Source: XYD1-FULL-39-28 sp964404005
GTDB taxonomy: Bacteria > Patescibacteriota > Minisyncoccia > Minisyncoccales > Staskawiczbacteraceae
Length of the DNA stretch: 64,000 bases
Reading direction: 5' to 3'
Assembly (NCBI GenBank): GCA_964404005.1
Contig: CAYOIH010000001.1
Coordinates: 1 to 64,000, forward strand
Shown here in pieces: positions 40,880 through 49,825 of the stretch. A program made the translations under genes and the position numbers. Numbering within the stretch: position 1 is the first letter of the stretch; each line of letters starts with the position of its first letter. The notes beneath the pieces are model-generated. The model saw only the letters and a program-made list of their open reading frames with translations. It had not been told where the DNA came from and made no database searches.

Positions 40880-41402
40880 AATTTTTTTAAATCTGTTAAT
40901 TTATATTTTTGTTGGATTGTTTGACTTAATTATTCGCCCTTTCAAAAGATATGTATTTTTTGTGATTCAAAGTGTAAGAATGGCAAAGTGGAAAACAAAA
41001 TTAGGTAGTTTAGGGGATAATGTAGAAATATATCCCGATGTAATAATGCATTTTTCCAAGAACATAAAAATTGGAAATAACGTATCAATAACTGAGTTTG
41101 TTCATATGTGGGGCGCCGGCGGGATAGAGATTGGCGATGACACCGTTATCGCCGCGCACTCAATTATTACTTCACAAACGCATGATGCCAACGCCGATTC
41201 TTACAGGTCGACGCAAGTTTTTAAACCCGTGAAAATCGGCAAAAATGTTTGGATTGGTTCGGGAGCGATAATACTGCCAGGTATAACGGTGGGAGATAAT
41301 GCTATCGTAGGTGCAGGTAGTGTAGTTACACATGATGTTGAGCCGAATATAACGGTTGTGGGGATTCCCGCAAGAATACTGCAACGTATAGAAAGAAAAT
41401 AA
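40863..41402 (+). CDS. Hexapeptide-repeat acyltransferase
   Basis: A 179-residue left-handed beta-helix enzyme, probably an O- or N-acetyltransferase acting on a sugar. The hexapeptide repeats run from about 55 to 170 (VKIGKNVWIGSGAIILPGITVGDNAIVGAGSVVTHDV), with the catalytic His in SQTHDAN. A hydrophobic N-terminal segment (8-28) may attach it to the membrane. It overlaps the preceding gene, so the two are likely translated together. Confidence 0.85.
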   Translation: MKKEIKIFLNLLIYIFVGLFDLIIRPFKRYVFFVIQSVRMAKWKTKLGSLGDNVEIYPDVIMHFSKNIKIGNNVSITEFVHMWGAGGIEIGDDTVIAAHSIITSQTHDANADSYRSTQVFKPVKIGKNVWIGSGAIILPGITVGDNAIVGAGSVVTHDVEPNITVVGIPARILQRIERK

Positions 41403-41406
41403 AATT

Positions 41407-41505
41407 ATGGTTAATTCCCGCCCTTCTTGTAAAAATGATAATATAAGTTATATTGGTGCTGTTCCCGCAGAAGGAACTATAAATGTTTTATGCAAGCCAG
41501 ATTAA
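41407..41505 (+). other. Short open reading frame, possible gene remnant
   Basis: ATG at 41407 opens a 32-codon frame (start MVNSRPSCKNDNISYIGAVP) that ends at 41505, just before the methyltransferase start. I do not recognise it. It may be the tail of a lost gene or a real small peptide. Confidence 0.25.
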
Positions 41506-41513
41506 GATTTAAA

Positions 41514-42233
41514 ATGAAAATAATAAAAAATATAGTAGTTAATTTAATCCATTGGTCGGGGTACGACATTTATAAGATACCTAAAACAGATTTTTCTGGT
41601 TTGGATAAATTAAACATTAAAACTATTATAGACATAGGCGCTAATCGTGGACAGTTTGCCAGGAGGGTTTTTTTAATCTTTCCAGAAGCAAAAATTTTCT
41701 GTTTTGAGCCGGTCGAAGAAGCCTTTGACGGTTTAAAAAAATGGGCAGAATCTTCAGGTCAGGGAAGGGTTTTCGTTTTTAATGTGGCACTTGGAGATAA
41801 GGAGGAAGAAAAAGAAATGTTTTTACATTTAAATCACACCGATTCATCCTCAATGCTCCAAACAACCAAAAGCTTCGAAAATGATTTTCATTTAGCCCAG
41901 AATCAGAAAAAAATAAAAGTGAATCAATATACTTTGGATACGGCCTTGGAAAAATTGGTAAAGAAAGAATTAGAAAAAGAAGTATTGGTAAAAATGGATG
42001 TTCAGGGATATGAAGGTTTGGTTATTAGTGGCGCAAAAAAAATATTGCTAAAATCTAAAGCCTGTATTATTGAAATCGTTAACGATGAATTTTACAAAGG
42101 CCAGCCGGATTTCAAGAAAATATTTTTTTTGATGGACAATTTTGGATTTAAGTATTATGGAAACTTAGAACAAGTTATAGACCATAGAGATGGGCATATT
42201 ACTTATTACGATGCGATTTTTATAAAAAAATAA
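41514..42233 (+). CDS. FkbM-family methyltransferase
   Basis: A 239-residue SAM-dependent methyltransferase of the FkbM type, which usually O-methylates sugars or polyketides. The SAM motif is TIIDIGANRGQFARR, followed by FCFEPVEEAFDGLKK, then KMDVQGYEGLVISGA near the C-terminus. I start at 41514 (MKIIKNIVVNLIHWSGY) because this is the usual family N-terminus. An upstream ATG at 41490 would overlap the short frame before it. Confidence 0.88.
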   Translation: MKIIKNIVVNLIHWSGYDIYKIPKTDFSGLDKLNIKTIIDIGANRGQFARRVFLIFPEAKIFCFEPVEEAFDGLKKWAESSGQGRVFVFNVALGDKEEEKEMFLHLNHTDSSSMLQTTKSFENDFHLAQNQKKIKVNQYTLDTALEKLVKKELEKEVLVKMDVQGYEGLVISGAKKILLKSKACIIEIVNDEFYKGQPDFKKIFFLMDNFGFKYYGNLEQVIDHRDGHITYYDAIFIKK

Positions 42234-42234
42234 C

Positions 42235-43164
42235 ATGAAAAGAGAATACAAAAAAATATTAGTTGCCGGCGGGAGCGGATTTTTGGGAAAGAGCGTGATT
42301 CAAAAACTAAAAGAGAGGAATCTCAATTTCGTTTCTTTAGATTTAGCAACCGGCCACGATTTCCGTGACTTCGAAAAAAATAAAAAAGTTTTTGATGAAG
42401 AAAAATTTGATGCCGTAATACATTGCGCTGCTTTTGTTGGAGGAATTCAATTTGGATATGAGCATCCTGCCGAACTATTTTACAACAATATTTTAATGAC
42501 TACCTACCTTATGGAGACCGCCAGATTGGCCGGAGTCAAAAGATTTATTAATCCAATCTCAAACTGTGTTTACCCTGGGTCCGCATCCCTTTTTAAAGAA
42601 GAAGAATTATGGGACGGACCTATGCACGAATCTGTTGCGAGCTATGGACTTACTAAAAAGGCGGGCTTGGTCCAAGGACAGAGTTATTATAAACAATATG
42701 GCTTTGACTCAGTTCATTTAATTTTGCCGAACATGTATGGCCCCGGAGACCATTTTGAAGAAGTAAAGTCGCACGCGTTGGGGGCCCTGATAATGAAATT
42801 TGAGGAAGCTAGGAGGAAAAATATTTCAGAGGTTGCCGTATGGGGAAGCGGAAAACCAATTAGAGAGTGGCTTTATGTCGAGGACGGAGCAGAAGCTTTG
42901 GTGAGAGCTTTGTTTATTGATTCATATAACGAACCCGTAAATATAGGAATTGGCAAAGGGATTTCAATTGCAGAATTGGCAATCTTAATAAGGGGGGCAG
43001 TTGGGTATAATGGCAAAATAGTTTTTGATCCATCTAAGCCCGATGGAGCCCCGACAAAAACAATGGAAGTAAGCAAAATGAGAAAAATATTTGACTGGGA
43101 ACCCAAAATCCAGCTTGAAGATGGAATTAGAAAAACAGTAGAATATTATAAAAATAATTTTTAA
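42235..43164 (+). CDS. GDP-L-fucose-synthase-like extended SDR
   Basis: A 309-residue NAD(P)-dependent epimerase/reductase. It has GGSGFLGKSV (Rossmann), then CAAFVGGIQFGYEHP in the place of the fucose-synthase CAAKVGGI block. The catalytic pair is in SYGLTKK, and NMYGPGDHFEEVKSHALGALIMK follows as in Fcl. Gmd lies two genes downstream and would supply GDP-4-keto-6-deoxymannose. The start follows the preceding stop by 1 nt. Confidence 0.82.
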   Translation: MKREYKKILVAGGSGFLGKSVIQKLKERNLNFVSLDLATGHDFRDFEKNKKVFDEEKFDAVIHCAAFVGGIQFGYEHPAELFYNNILMTTYLMETARLAGVKRFINPISNCVYPGSASLFKEEELWDGPMHESVASYGLTKKAGLVQGQSYYKQYGFDSVHLILPNMYGPGDHFEEVKSHALGALIMKFEEARRKNISEVAVWGSGKPIREWLYVEDGAEALVRALFIDSYNEPVNIGIGKGISIAELAILIRGAVGYNGKIVFDPSKPDGAPTKTMEVSKMRKIFDWEPKIQLEDGIRKTVEYYKNNF

Positions 43165-43175
43165 AACCGCATATT

Positions 43176-44393
43176 ATGTTCAGAAAACTATGCTTAGCAT
43201 GTAGCTCACAGAATCTTACAAAAATTATTGATTTGGGAATGCATCCATTTGCTGACACCTTTATTCCTGAATCGCGACTCAGTGAATCTGAGCCGGTTTA
43301 TCCGTTGTCGTGTGATTTGTGCAAAGACTGTGGTCACATCCAGACTTCATGTATAACTAATCCGATGGACCGCTATGCTTCCTATGATTATTCGTATACT
43401 TCGGCAAATTCCACATTTTCAAAAAACCACTGGCAGAATTATGCAGTGGAAGTTCCTACAAGAATAAATTTAGAAAAAGGAGCCAGTATTATTGATGTTG
43501 GTTCAAACGACGGCTTTTTGCCGGAACATTTTCAGAAGAACGGATATAGGGTTTTAGGGGTGGACCCATCTCAGTTTATGGTAGATCTGGCAAAAAAAAA
43601 CAATGTAGAAACCTTCATTGGACTTTTTAATTTAGAAACCGCAGCAAAAATTTTAGAAGATTTTGGAAAGGTAAATCTAATCACTGCAAATAACGTTTTT
43701 AACCATTCAGACGCGCCACAAGATTTTGTAAAAGCAGTTGAGTTGATTTTGGCTAAAGATGGTGTGTTTGTTTTTGAATCGCCTTATTGGATGTCCACCT
43801 TCAAAACAAAAAAATTTGATCAAATTTATCACGAGCATGTAAGTTATTTTACGGTTAAGTCCGCTAGAAAAGTTTTGGAAGCGGCGGATTTAGTGATCAC
43901 AGACGTACAAATGGTAAATTATCACGGTGGATCTCTCCGCGTATTTTCAAAAAGAAAAAATGATGCTAAAAATGAAGCCTCAATAGTAAAAGAATTAATT
44001 GAAAAAGAAGAAGCGTTAGAACTTTTTAATCAGGAAAGTTATGTAAAGTTTATGCAAAATATCTTAGACCAGCGCAATGTATTTCTTAAAAAAGTTTATG
44101 AAATAAAATCCAACGGTGAACCAATTATTGCAGTTGGAGCTGCGGCTAAAGGGAACACCTTTCTTAATTTTTATAATTTAAATCATACTGTAATTGATTA
44201 TGTGACAGATTCGTCTCCTTATAAATGCGGGAAGCACACTCCTTTATCAAGAATTCCAATTAAAAATGATGATATTTTTTCTCAATACAAAGACGTTTAT
44301 GCTTTGATTCTTTCCTGGAATATTGCAGACCAGCTTAAAGATAATTTAGGTAAAATAAATAAAAAAATAAAATTTATTTCTCCGGAAAAATAA
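43176..44393 (+). CDS. Sugar C-methyltransferase (EvaC/TylC3-like)
   Basis: A 405-residue three-domain enzyme. An N-terminal zinc-binding part (CLAC...SCDLCKDCGH), a SAM-binding core (IIDVGSNDGFLPEHF) and a C-terminal Rossmann-like domain (VGAAAKGNTFLNFYNL) match the C-methyltransferases that make branched deoxysugars. The substrate is probably a nucleotide-linked 4-keto-6-deoxysugar, as made by the neighbouring Gmd. The product would be a 3-C-methyl sugar. Confidence 0.85.
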   Translation: MFRKLCLACSSQNLTKIIDLGMHPFADTFIPESRLSESEPVYPLSCDLCKDCGHIQTSCITNPMDRYASYDYSYTSANSTFSKNHWQNYAVEVPTRINLEKGASIIDVGSNDGFLPEHFQKNGYRVLGVDPSQFMVDLAKKNNVETFIGLFNLETAAKILEDFGKVNLITANNVFNHSDAPQDFVKAVELILAKDGVFVFESPYWMSTFKTKKFDQIYHEHVSYFTVKSARKVLEAADLVITDVQMVNYHGGSLRVFSKRKNDAKNEASIVKELIEKEEALELFNQESYVKFMQNILDQRNVFLKKVYEIKSNGEPIIAVGAAAKGNTFLNFYNLNHTVIDYVTDSSPYKCGKHTPLSRIPIKNDDIFSQYKDVYALILSWNIADQLKDNLGKINKKIKFISPEK

Positions 44394-44394
44394 T

Positions 44395-45450
44395 ATGAAA
44401 AAAGCTTTAATCACGGGGGTTACGGGGCAGGACGGTTCTTATCTGGCCGAATTCCTAATCCATAAAGGATACGAAGTTCATGCAATAATTCGTAGGTCCA
44501 GTACTTTTAATACATCAAGAATAAGCCACATAATAGTTGATGAACACAATCCTTCTGGAGCAAAATTTTTCTTTTACTACGGGGATATGACAGACAGCAC
44601 ATGTTTAATTTCTTTGATACAAAAAATCCAGCCGGACGAGATTTATAATTTAGCTGCCCAGAGTCACGTAATGGTTTCCTTTGAGACTCCGGAATATACA
44701 GCCAATTCTGATGCTATGGGAACATTGAGAATGTTGGAAGCAATAAGACTTCTGGGGTTAGCCGATAAAACGAAATTTTATCAAGCGTCTTCGAGCGAGA
44801 TGTTCGGCAAAATACAAGAAACTCCGCAAACAGAGAAGACTCCTTTTTATCCAAGATCCCCGTATGGGGTAGCTAAGTTATATGCACACTGGATAACCAT
44901 AAATTATAGAGAGGCTTATAACATGTTTGCAGTAAATGGTATCTTATTTAATCACGAAAGCCCGAGGCGTGGAGAAACTTTTGTCACCAGAAAAATTACT
45001 CGCGCCATAGCGAATATTTTAGCAGGCAGGGAGGAGAAAATATATTTGGGGAACTTAGATGCAAAAAGAGATTGGGGTTTTGCCCCAGAATATGTTGAAG
45101 CAATGTGGCTGATGTTACAGCAAAAGAATTCGGAAGACTTTGTAATAGGAACAGGGGAAACCCATTCGGTGAAAGAGTTTATTGATGAAGCTTTTAATTA
45201 CGCCGGATTAGACATTAAAAAACACCTCGAAATTGATACAAGATATATGCGTCCGACAGAGGTTGATCTTCTGATTTCTAATCCTTCAAAGGCGAAAAAA
45301 GTTTTAAATTGGGAGCCCAAAATAAAATTTAAGGATTTAGTTAAAATTATGGTCGATGCAGATATGCGAGCCGTTGGTTTAACTCCGCCAGGGGAAGGAG
45401 ACAAAATTTTAAAAGAAAAATTCCCAGATAAATGGTGGCAAAAAGATTAA
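44395..45450 (+). CDS. gmd: GDP-mannose 4,6-dehydratase
   Basis: An extended SDR of 351 residues that turns GDP-mannose into GDP-4-keto-6-deoxymannose. The signature TGVTGQDGSYLAEFLI...HAIIRRSSTFNTSRI, the catalytic SPYGVAKLYAHW and the NHESPRRGETFVTRKITRA block are all those of Gmd. It lies between an Fcl-like SDR with a C-methyltransferase and a perosamine-synthase-like aminotransferase, each of which could use its product. Confidence 0.95.
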   Translation: MKKALITGVTGQDGSYLAEFLIHKGYEVHAIIRRSSTFNTSRISHIIVDEHNPSGAKFFFYYGDMTDSTCLISLIQKIQPDEIYNLAAQSHVMVSFETPEYTANSDAMGTLRMLEAIRLLGLADKTKFYQASSSEMFGKIQETPQTEKTPFYPRSPYGVAKLYAHWITINYREAYNMFAVNGILFNHESPRRGETFVTRKITRAIANILAGREEKIYLGNLDAKRDWGFAPEYVEAMWLMLQQKNSEDFVIGTGETHSVKEFIDEAFNYAGLDIKKHLEIDTRYMRPTEVDLLISNPSKAKKVLNWEPKIKFKDLVKIMVDADMRAVGLTPPGEGDKILKEKFPDKWWQKD

Positions 45451-45473
45451 ATAAACAAAATAATTTTTTAAAG

Positions 45474-46574
45474 ATGAAAAGAAAAATTATACCTCAGATA
45501 GAACCCTTCATAGGCAAAGAAGAGTTAAAAGAAGTTTCCGAAACCATAAAAAACAAATGGATTTCCGGTGGTTTTAAGTTGAAAGATTTTCAAGGGAAGA
45601 TTGCTAAATTATGCGGAGTAAAACATGCTATAGGAGTATGTAACGGCACACAGGCTCTTTACGTGGGGTTGAAAATCTTAGGAATCGGGCCGGGCGACGA
45701 AGTGATTGTGCCGGATTTTACCTTTATAGCTTCTGCTAACTCTGTTTTTTGGACGGGAGCTACGCCGGTTTTTGTTGATATTGATAAAAAAACTTTTAAT
45801 ATTGACCCCGTGAAGATTGAAGAAGCAATTACTCAAAAAACAAAAGCAATAATGCCGGTTCATATTTATGGGCAGTCAGCTGATATGGGAAAAATAATGG
45901 AGATTGCGAAAAAACATAAATTATTTGTTATTGAAGATGCTGCTCAGGGAATTAAGGTAAATTTTAAAGGAAAGCCGGTGGGCGGGTTTGGTGATGTTGG
46001 TTGTATGTCTTTTTATGCAGATAAGGTTATAACAACCGGAGAAGGCGGGATGGTTCTAACTAATGATGATGAATTAGCTAAAAAAGCAGTTATTCTTTTA
46101 AACCAAGGTAGGTCAGGAAGGGGATGGTATATTCATGATTACATGGGTTATAATTTTCGCCTTACCGACCTTCAGGCAGCTGTGGGGGTAGCCCAAATAA
46201 AGAAACTACCGTTGATTATTAAAAAAAGAAAAAAGATCGAAAAACTTTATAAAAATTATTTGGCCGGGGTAAAAGGAGTTGAGTTCCCATTTGTTGACCC
46301 TCGTGGCGATAAAATTCCTTATAGGATTACAATTTTAGTTGAGAAGCCACAAGAGTTATTGGATTTTTTGGACAAAGGGGGCATTAAGGCCTCTAGAAGT
46401 TTCTATCCGCTACATCTTCAGCCCTGTTATAATATTAAAGGGAATTTTCCTAATTCGGTTTTTGCATATGAAAGGATTTTACGTTTACCCTCGGGGACGG
46501 GCTTAACCGAAAAAGAAATTTGTTATGTTTGTGATAAAATTAAATTATTTTTTAAAAATTATGACAGAAAATAA
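45474..46574 (+). CDS. DegT-family sugar aminotransferase (perosamine-synthase-like)
   Basis: A 366-residue PLP enzyme. Motifs are CNGTQALYVGLKILGIGPGDEVIVPDFTFIASANSVFWTGA, VIEDAAQGIKVNFKGKPVGGFGDVGCMSFYADK with the PLP Lys, and ITTGEGGMV. Directly after gmd, it would aminate GDP-4-keto-6-deoxymannose to GDP-perosamine. I start at the ATG at 45474, because the upstream extension overlaps gmd and is not conserved in this family. Confidence 0.85.
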   Translation: MKRKIIPQIEPFIGKEELKEVSETIKNKWISGGFKLKDFQGKIAKLCGVKHAIGVCNGTQALYVGLKILGIGPGDEVIVPDFTFIASANSVFWTGATPVFVDIDKKTFNIDPVKIEEAITQKTKAIMPVHIYGQSADMGKIMEIAKKHKLFVIEDAAQGIKVNFKGKPVGGFGDVGCMSFYADKVITTGEGGMVLTNDDELAKKAVILLNQGRSGRGWYIHDYMGYNFRLTDLQAAVGVAQIKKLPLIIKKRKKIEKLYKNYLAGVKGVEFPFVDPRGDKIPYRITILVEKPQELLDFLDKGGIKASRSFYPLHLQPCYNIKGNFPNSVFAYERILRLPSGTGLTEKEICYVCDKIKLFFKNYDRK

Positions 46575-47130
46575 AATAAATAAAAAAAAAGCTGAAGAGA
46601 TAAAGTTACATTTAGGCTGTGGGACAAGATATATCCCCGGATTCATTCATATTGATATTAGAAAACTACCCCATGTGGATTATGCAACTTCAGCTGATAA
46701 ATTAAAGATGTTTAAAGATAATTCGGTAGATTTGATTTACGCTTGTCATATTCTTGATCATTTTAAGAGGGACCAGATAGGGGGTGTTTTAAAAGAATGG
46801 CACCGGGTCTTAAAACCCGGAGGGATATTAAGATTAGCGGTCTCTGATTTTGAGCAGATAGTCAAAGTTTACCTTAAATATAAAGATTTAAAATTGGTTG
46901 TAGGACCCCTGATGGGCAGACAAGATTATCCCGCGAACACTCATGGCATGAGTTTCGACTTTAGTTATTTGTCCGAATTTTTAAAGAAAGCCGGATTTAA
47001 AAAAATCAGGAGATATAATTGGGAAGAGACAATTCATAAAGATTATGACGACTTATCCCAGGCCTATATTCCTCATATGGATAAAAAGAGCGGTATTTTA
47101 ATAAGCCTCAATGTAGAAGCTGAAAAATAA
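46561..47130 (+). CDS. Class I SAM-dependent methyltransferase
   Basis: A 189-residue methyltransferase with IKLHLGCGTRYIPGFIHIDI (motif I and the acidic end of strand 2), an YACHILDHF turn and WHRVLKPGGILRLAVSDF. It belongs to the Methyltransf_11-type group often found in glycan loci. The start overlaps the end of the aminotransferase gene by 14 nt. The substrate is unknown. Confidence 0.82.
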   Translation: MTENKINKKKAEEIKLHLGCGTRYIPGFIHIDIRKLPHVDYATSADKLKMFKDNSVDLIYACHILDHFKRDQIGGVLKEWHRVLKPGGILRLAVSDFEQIVKVYLKYKDLKLVVGPLMGRQDYPANTHGMSFDFSYLSEFLKKAGFKKIRRYNWEETIHKDYDDLSQAYIPHMDKKSGILISLNVEAEK

Positions 47131-47132
47131 CT

Positions 47133-48047
47133 ATGAGGAATAAAATTCCAGAAGAAGAAATAAAAGATTTTATATTGAAGCCGAATTTTGACGAGGTAGT
47201 TTTACTGAATAAAAACTCTGATTTTCCAAAAATTTCTGTTGTCATTCCATCTTTCAATGCGGTTCAATTTTTAGAAAAAACCATTCTCAGTGCGCTAAAT
47301 CAGAATTATCCTAACCTGGAGTTAATTGTAATTGATGGCGGCTCCACCGACGGCACGCTTGAAATAATCAAAAAATATGAGAAGTTTATTTATTATTGGA
47401 AAAGCGAAAAAGACCGGGGAGAGGCTGACGCCATAAATAAGGGATTTCCGATAGCGACCGGAGAATTAGTTAACGAAATGAACGCCGACGATATTTTTTT
47501 GCCGGGCGCGCTAATGACCGTAGGAAAGTTTTTTAGAGAAAACAAAAACACGGACGTTATTTTTGGGAACATGCTCAATATAGATGAAAATGACAAAATT
47601 GTCGGAGAGTGCGTGTACACTAAATTCTCGAGGACAGTTTACCAATATGAAGGAGTCTCGCTAGGGTCTCAAAGTGCTTTCTGGAAAAGAAGCTTATTTA
47701 AGAAGATTGGCGCACATGATGCAAACTTAAAATTATCGCCAGATTACGACTTTTTTTTACGATTAGGAATTGCGGGAGCCAAATTTAAATATCTTCCTTA
47801 TTTTTTTAGCGCCATGAGAAGACATAAGGGCTCTTTAACCGAAAACTTTGCTTACACTCCAAAGTATTTTGAAGAGATGGCAATTATCGATAACCGCTAT
47901 GGGAAAAAAAAATGGGCGGAGCCATTTTTAAAAGTGTATTCTATTGGATACAGGGTTTTAAACTATTTTTTACAGGGTGACGGAGATTATGTTATTAACG
48001 GGTTTATAAGGAGAATTAAAAACAAAAGCATTTTTAGCGGGAAGTAA
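47133..48047 (+). CDS. Family 2 glycosyltransferase
   Basis: A 304-residue GT-A transferase with SVVIPSFNAVQFLEKTILSAL, DGGSTDGTLEII and the metal-binding NADD in NEMNADDIFLPGA. The acceptor side is SPDYDFFLRLG. It follows the methyltransferase by 2 nt and precedes an SDR by 1 nt. Confidence 0.9.
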   Translation: MRNKIPEEEIKDFILKPNFDEVVLLNKNSDFPKISVVIPSFNAVQFLEKTILSALNQNYPNLELIVIDGGSTDGTLEIIKKYEKFIYYWKSEKDRGEADAINKGFPIATGELVNEMNADDIFLPGALMTVGKFFRENKNTDVIFGNMLNIDENDKIVGECVYTKFSRTVYQYEGVSLGSQSAFWKRSLFKKIGAHDANLKLSPDYDFFLRLGIAGAKFKYLPYFFSAMRRHKGSLTENFAYTPKYFEEMAIIDNRYGKKKWAEPFLKVYSIGYRVLNYFLQGDGDYVINGFIRRIKNKSIFSGK

Positions 48048-48048
48048 C

Positions 48049-48960
48049 ATGGATTTAGAAAATAAAAAGATTTTAGTAACCGGCGGGTTGGGTTTTATCG
48101 GAAGCCACACAGTTTTAGCTTTATTAGAAAGAGGAGCTTGTATTGTTGTAGTAGATAATTTACCGTCAGCAGATATAAAAAGTATTGATGCCAGAATAAA
48201 ATTTTATGATTTGGATATAGCAAGCGCATCTCTAGGGAAAGTTTTTAAAAGAGAAATCCCGGAAATTGTTTATCATTTTGCTTTTGATATTTCATTACAT
48301 AAATCTTTAGGTGAGGACATCGGACGGGAAAGTGTAAAAGCCATTTCTAATTTGTTAGAGAATTGTAATAAATACGGAGTTAAAAAATTTATATTAGCTT
48401 CTTCGGGCGCAGTTTATGGTAATCCGGAAAATTTTCCAATTAATGAAGGGGATCCGATGAAGCCAGTCGCCCCTTACGGCGTCATAAAAATTCTTGTAGA
48501 GGATTGCGTAAAGAAGTTGCACGGATTAAATTATGTAATTTTAAGATATGCGACAGTTTACGGTCCTGGTCAGCGGGGAGGAGCGATGTCTGATTATATC
48601 CGCAAATTATCTTCTGGCGAGCAAGCAGATGTATGGGGGGATGGAAGCAAGACAAGAGATTATGTATATATAAATGACGTTGTTAGGGCCAATCTTCTGG
48701 CCCTTCAGGTGCCGGACGATTTCGAAGATCCAGTTTTTAATGTTAGTACGGGAGTGGAGACAACATTAAATGACCTCTATTATAAAGTAGCAGAACTCTT
48801 GAGTAAAAAAGCTGATCCCAGATATTTGCCAGACAGGCCGGGAGAGCTAATGAGATATCAGTTAGATTATTCAAAAATAAAAAGAGTTTTAGGGTGGGAG
48901 CCAGAATATAGTTTGGAGAAGGGATTAAAAAAAAGATTACACGAAGAAAATTTAATTTAA
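48049..48960 (+). CDS. NAD-dependent nucleotide-sugar epimerase/dehydratase
   Basis: A 303-residue extended SDR of the UDP-glucose 4-epimerase group. It has LVTGGLGFIGSHTVLALLERG, SSGAVYG, catalytic PYGVIK and RYATVYGPGQRGG. The exact reaction is not decided by these motifs. It sits 1 nt after a glycosyltransferase gene and 1 nt before the next. Confidence 0.88.
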   Translation: MDLENKKILVTGGLGFIGSHTVLALLERGACIVVVDNLPSADIKSIDARIKFYDLDIASASLGKVFKREIPEIVYHFAFDISLHKSLGEDIGRESVKAISNLLENCNKYGVKKFILASSGAVYGNPENFPINEGDPMKPVAPYGVIKILVEDCVKKLHGLNYVILRYATVYGPGQRGGAMSDYIRKLSSGEQADVWGDGSKTRDYVYINDVVRANLLALQVPDDFEDPVFNVSTGVETTLNDLYYKVAELLSKKADPRYLPDRPGELMRYQLDYSKIKRVLGWEPEYSLEKGLKKRLHEENLI

Positions 48961-48961
48961 T

Positions 48962-49825
48962 ATGCTTACTTTATTTTCAACGCCACGACCATTCAAGGGT
49001 TCTTTTAACAGGATTCAAAGGAATTCTATAGAAAGCTGGAAAGCAGTATGCCCCGACTGTCAAATTATTTTGTTTGAAGACGAAGACGGGACGACTTCTA
49101 AGATTGCGGAAGAATTACGGGTTGAGTGTGTAAAGAACCGTGAGTCTAGTAAATTTGGCACACCGCTGTTGAGTAGTTTATTCGATATCGCAAAAGAAAA
49201 ATCCAAACATGAAATTATAGTTCAAATAAGCACAGATATTATCTTAACTAATGATTTTTTGCCGTCAGTAAAAAAGGTAGTAGAAGCCATGGGCGATAAG
49301 CCGTTTTTAATGGCGGGGAGAAGGCGGGATTTAAATTTTGAAGAAAAAATTGACTTTACCCAAAAGGATTGGCAAATTAAAATAATAAATTTGGCCGAGA
49401 AGAAGGGAAGACTTCACGCTCCGTCTGCAATGGATTATTGGGTTTTGCCTCGCAATATGCCTTTGGAATTTCCCAAATTTATTATTGGGCGCCCCGGTAC
49501 CGATAGCTGGCTGGTATATGAATTAAGAAAAAGGAAGATTTCTGTTATCAATTCAACCGAAGCCATTAGCGCCATTCACCAGAATCACAATTATCCGCAA
49601 AAAGGTAAGCCGTTTTTTGCAGTTGAAAAAGCCTATAATCTAAAGTTGGCAGGCGGATTTATGAATTTATTAACGTTGCGAGAAGCAGATTGGATTTTAA
49701 CGAAAAATGGCTTAGAAAAGCCAAAATTTCCCCAGCGTATTTTTTCCGAATTAGCTCTTTATTACCCATGGAGGCTTTTAATACTAATCAAACGAAAGAT
49801 TGATATCTTATTAAACAGATGGTGA
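48962..49825 (+). CDS. GT-A-like glycosyltransferase, uncharacterised
   Basis: A 287-residue protein. The N-terminus (LFSTPRPFKGSFNRIQRNSIESWKAVCPDCQIILFEDEDG) and the central ISTDIILTNDFLPSV fit a GT-A fold. The DYWVLPRNMP and GTDSWLVYELRK segments recall plant-type transferases of unknown donor. It overlaps the polymerase gene by 7 nt. The function is inferred from fold and context only. Confidence 0.6.
   Translation: MLTLFSTPRPFKGSFNRIQRNSIESWKAVCPDCQIILFEDEDGTTSKIAEELRVECVKNRESSKFGTPLLSSLFDIAKEKSKHEIIVQISTDIILTNDFLPSVKKVVEAMGDKPFLMAGRRRDLNFEEKIDFTQKDWQIKIINLAEKKGRLHAPSAMDYWVLPRNMPLEFPKFIIGRPGTDSWLVYELRKRKISVINSTEAISAIHQNHNYPQKGKPFFAVEKAYNLKLAGGFMNLLTLREADWILTKNGLEKPKFPQRIFSELALYYPWRLLILIKRKIDILLNRW

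Noticed and set aside
46525..46560. Longer start for the methyltransferase at 46561
   Set aside because: The extra residues overlap the end of the aminotransferase gene and do not resemble the family N-terminus.
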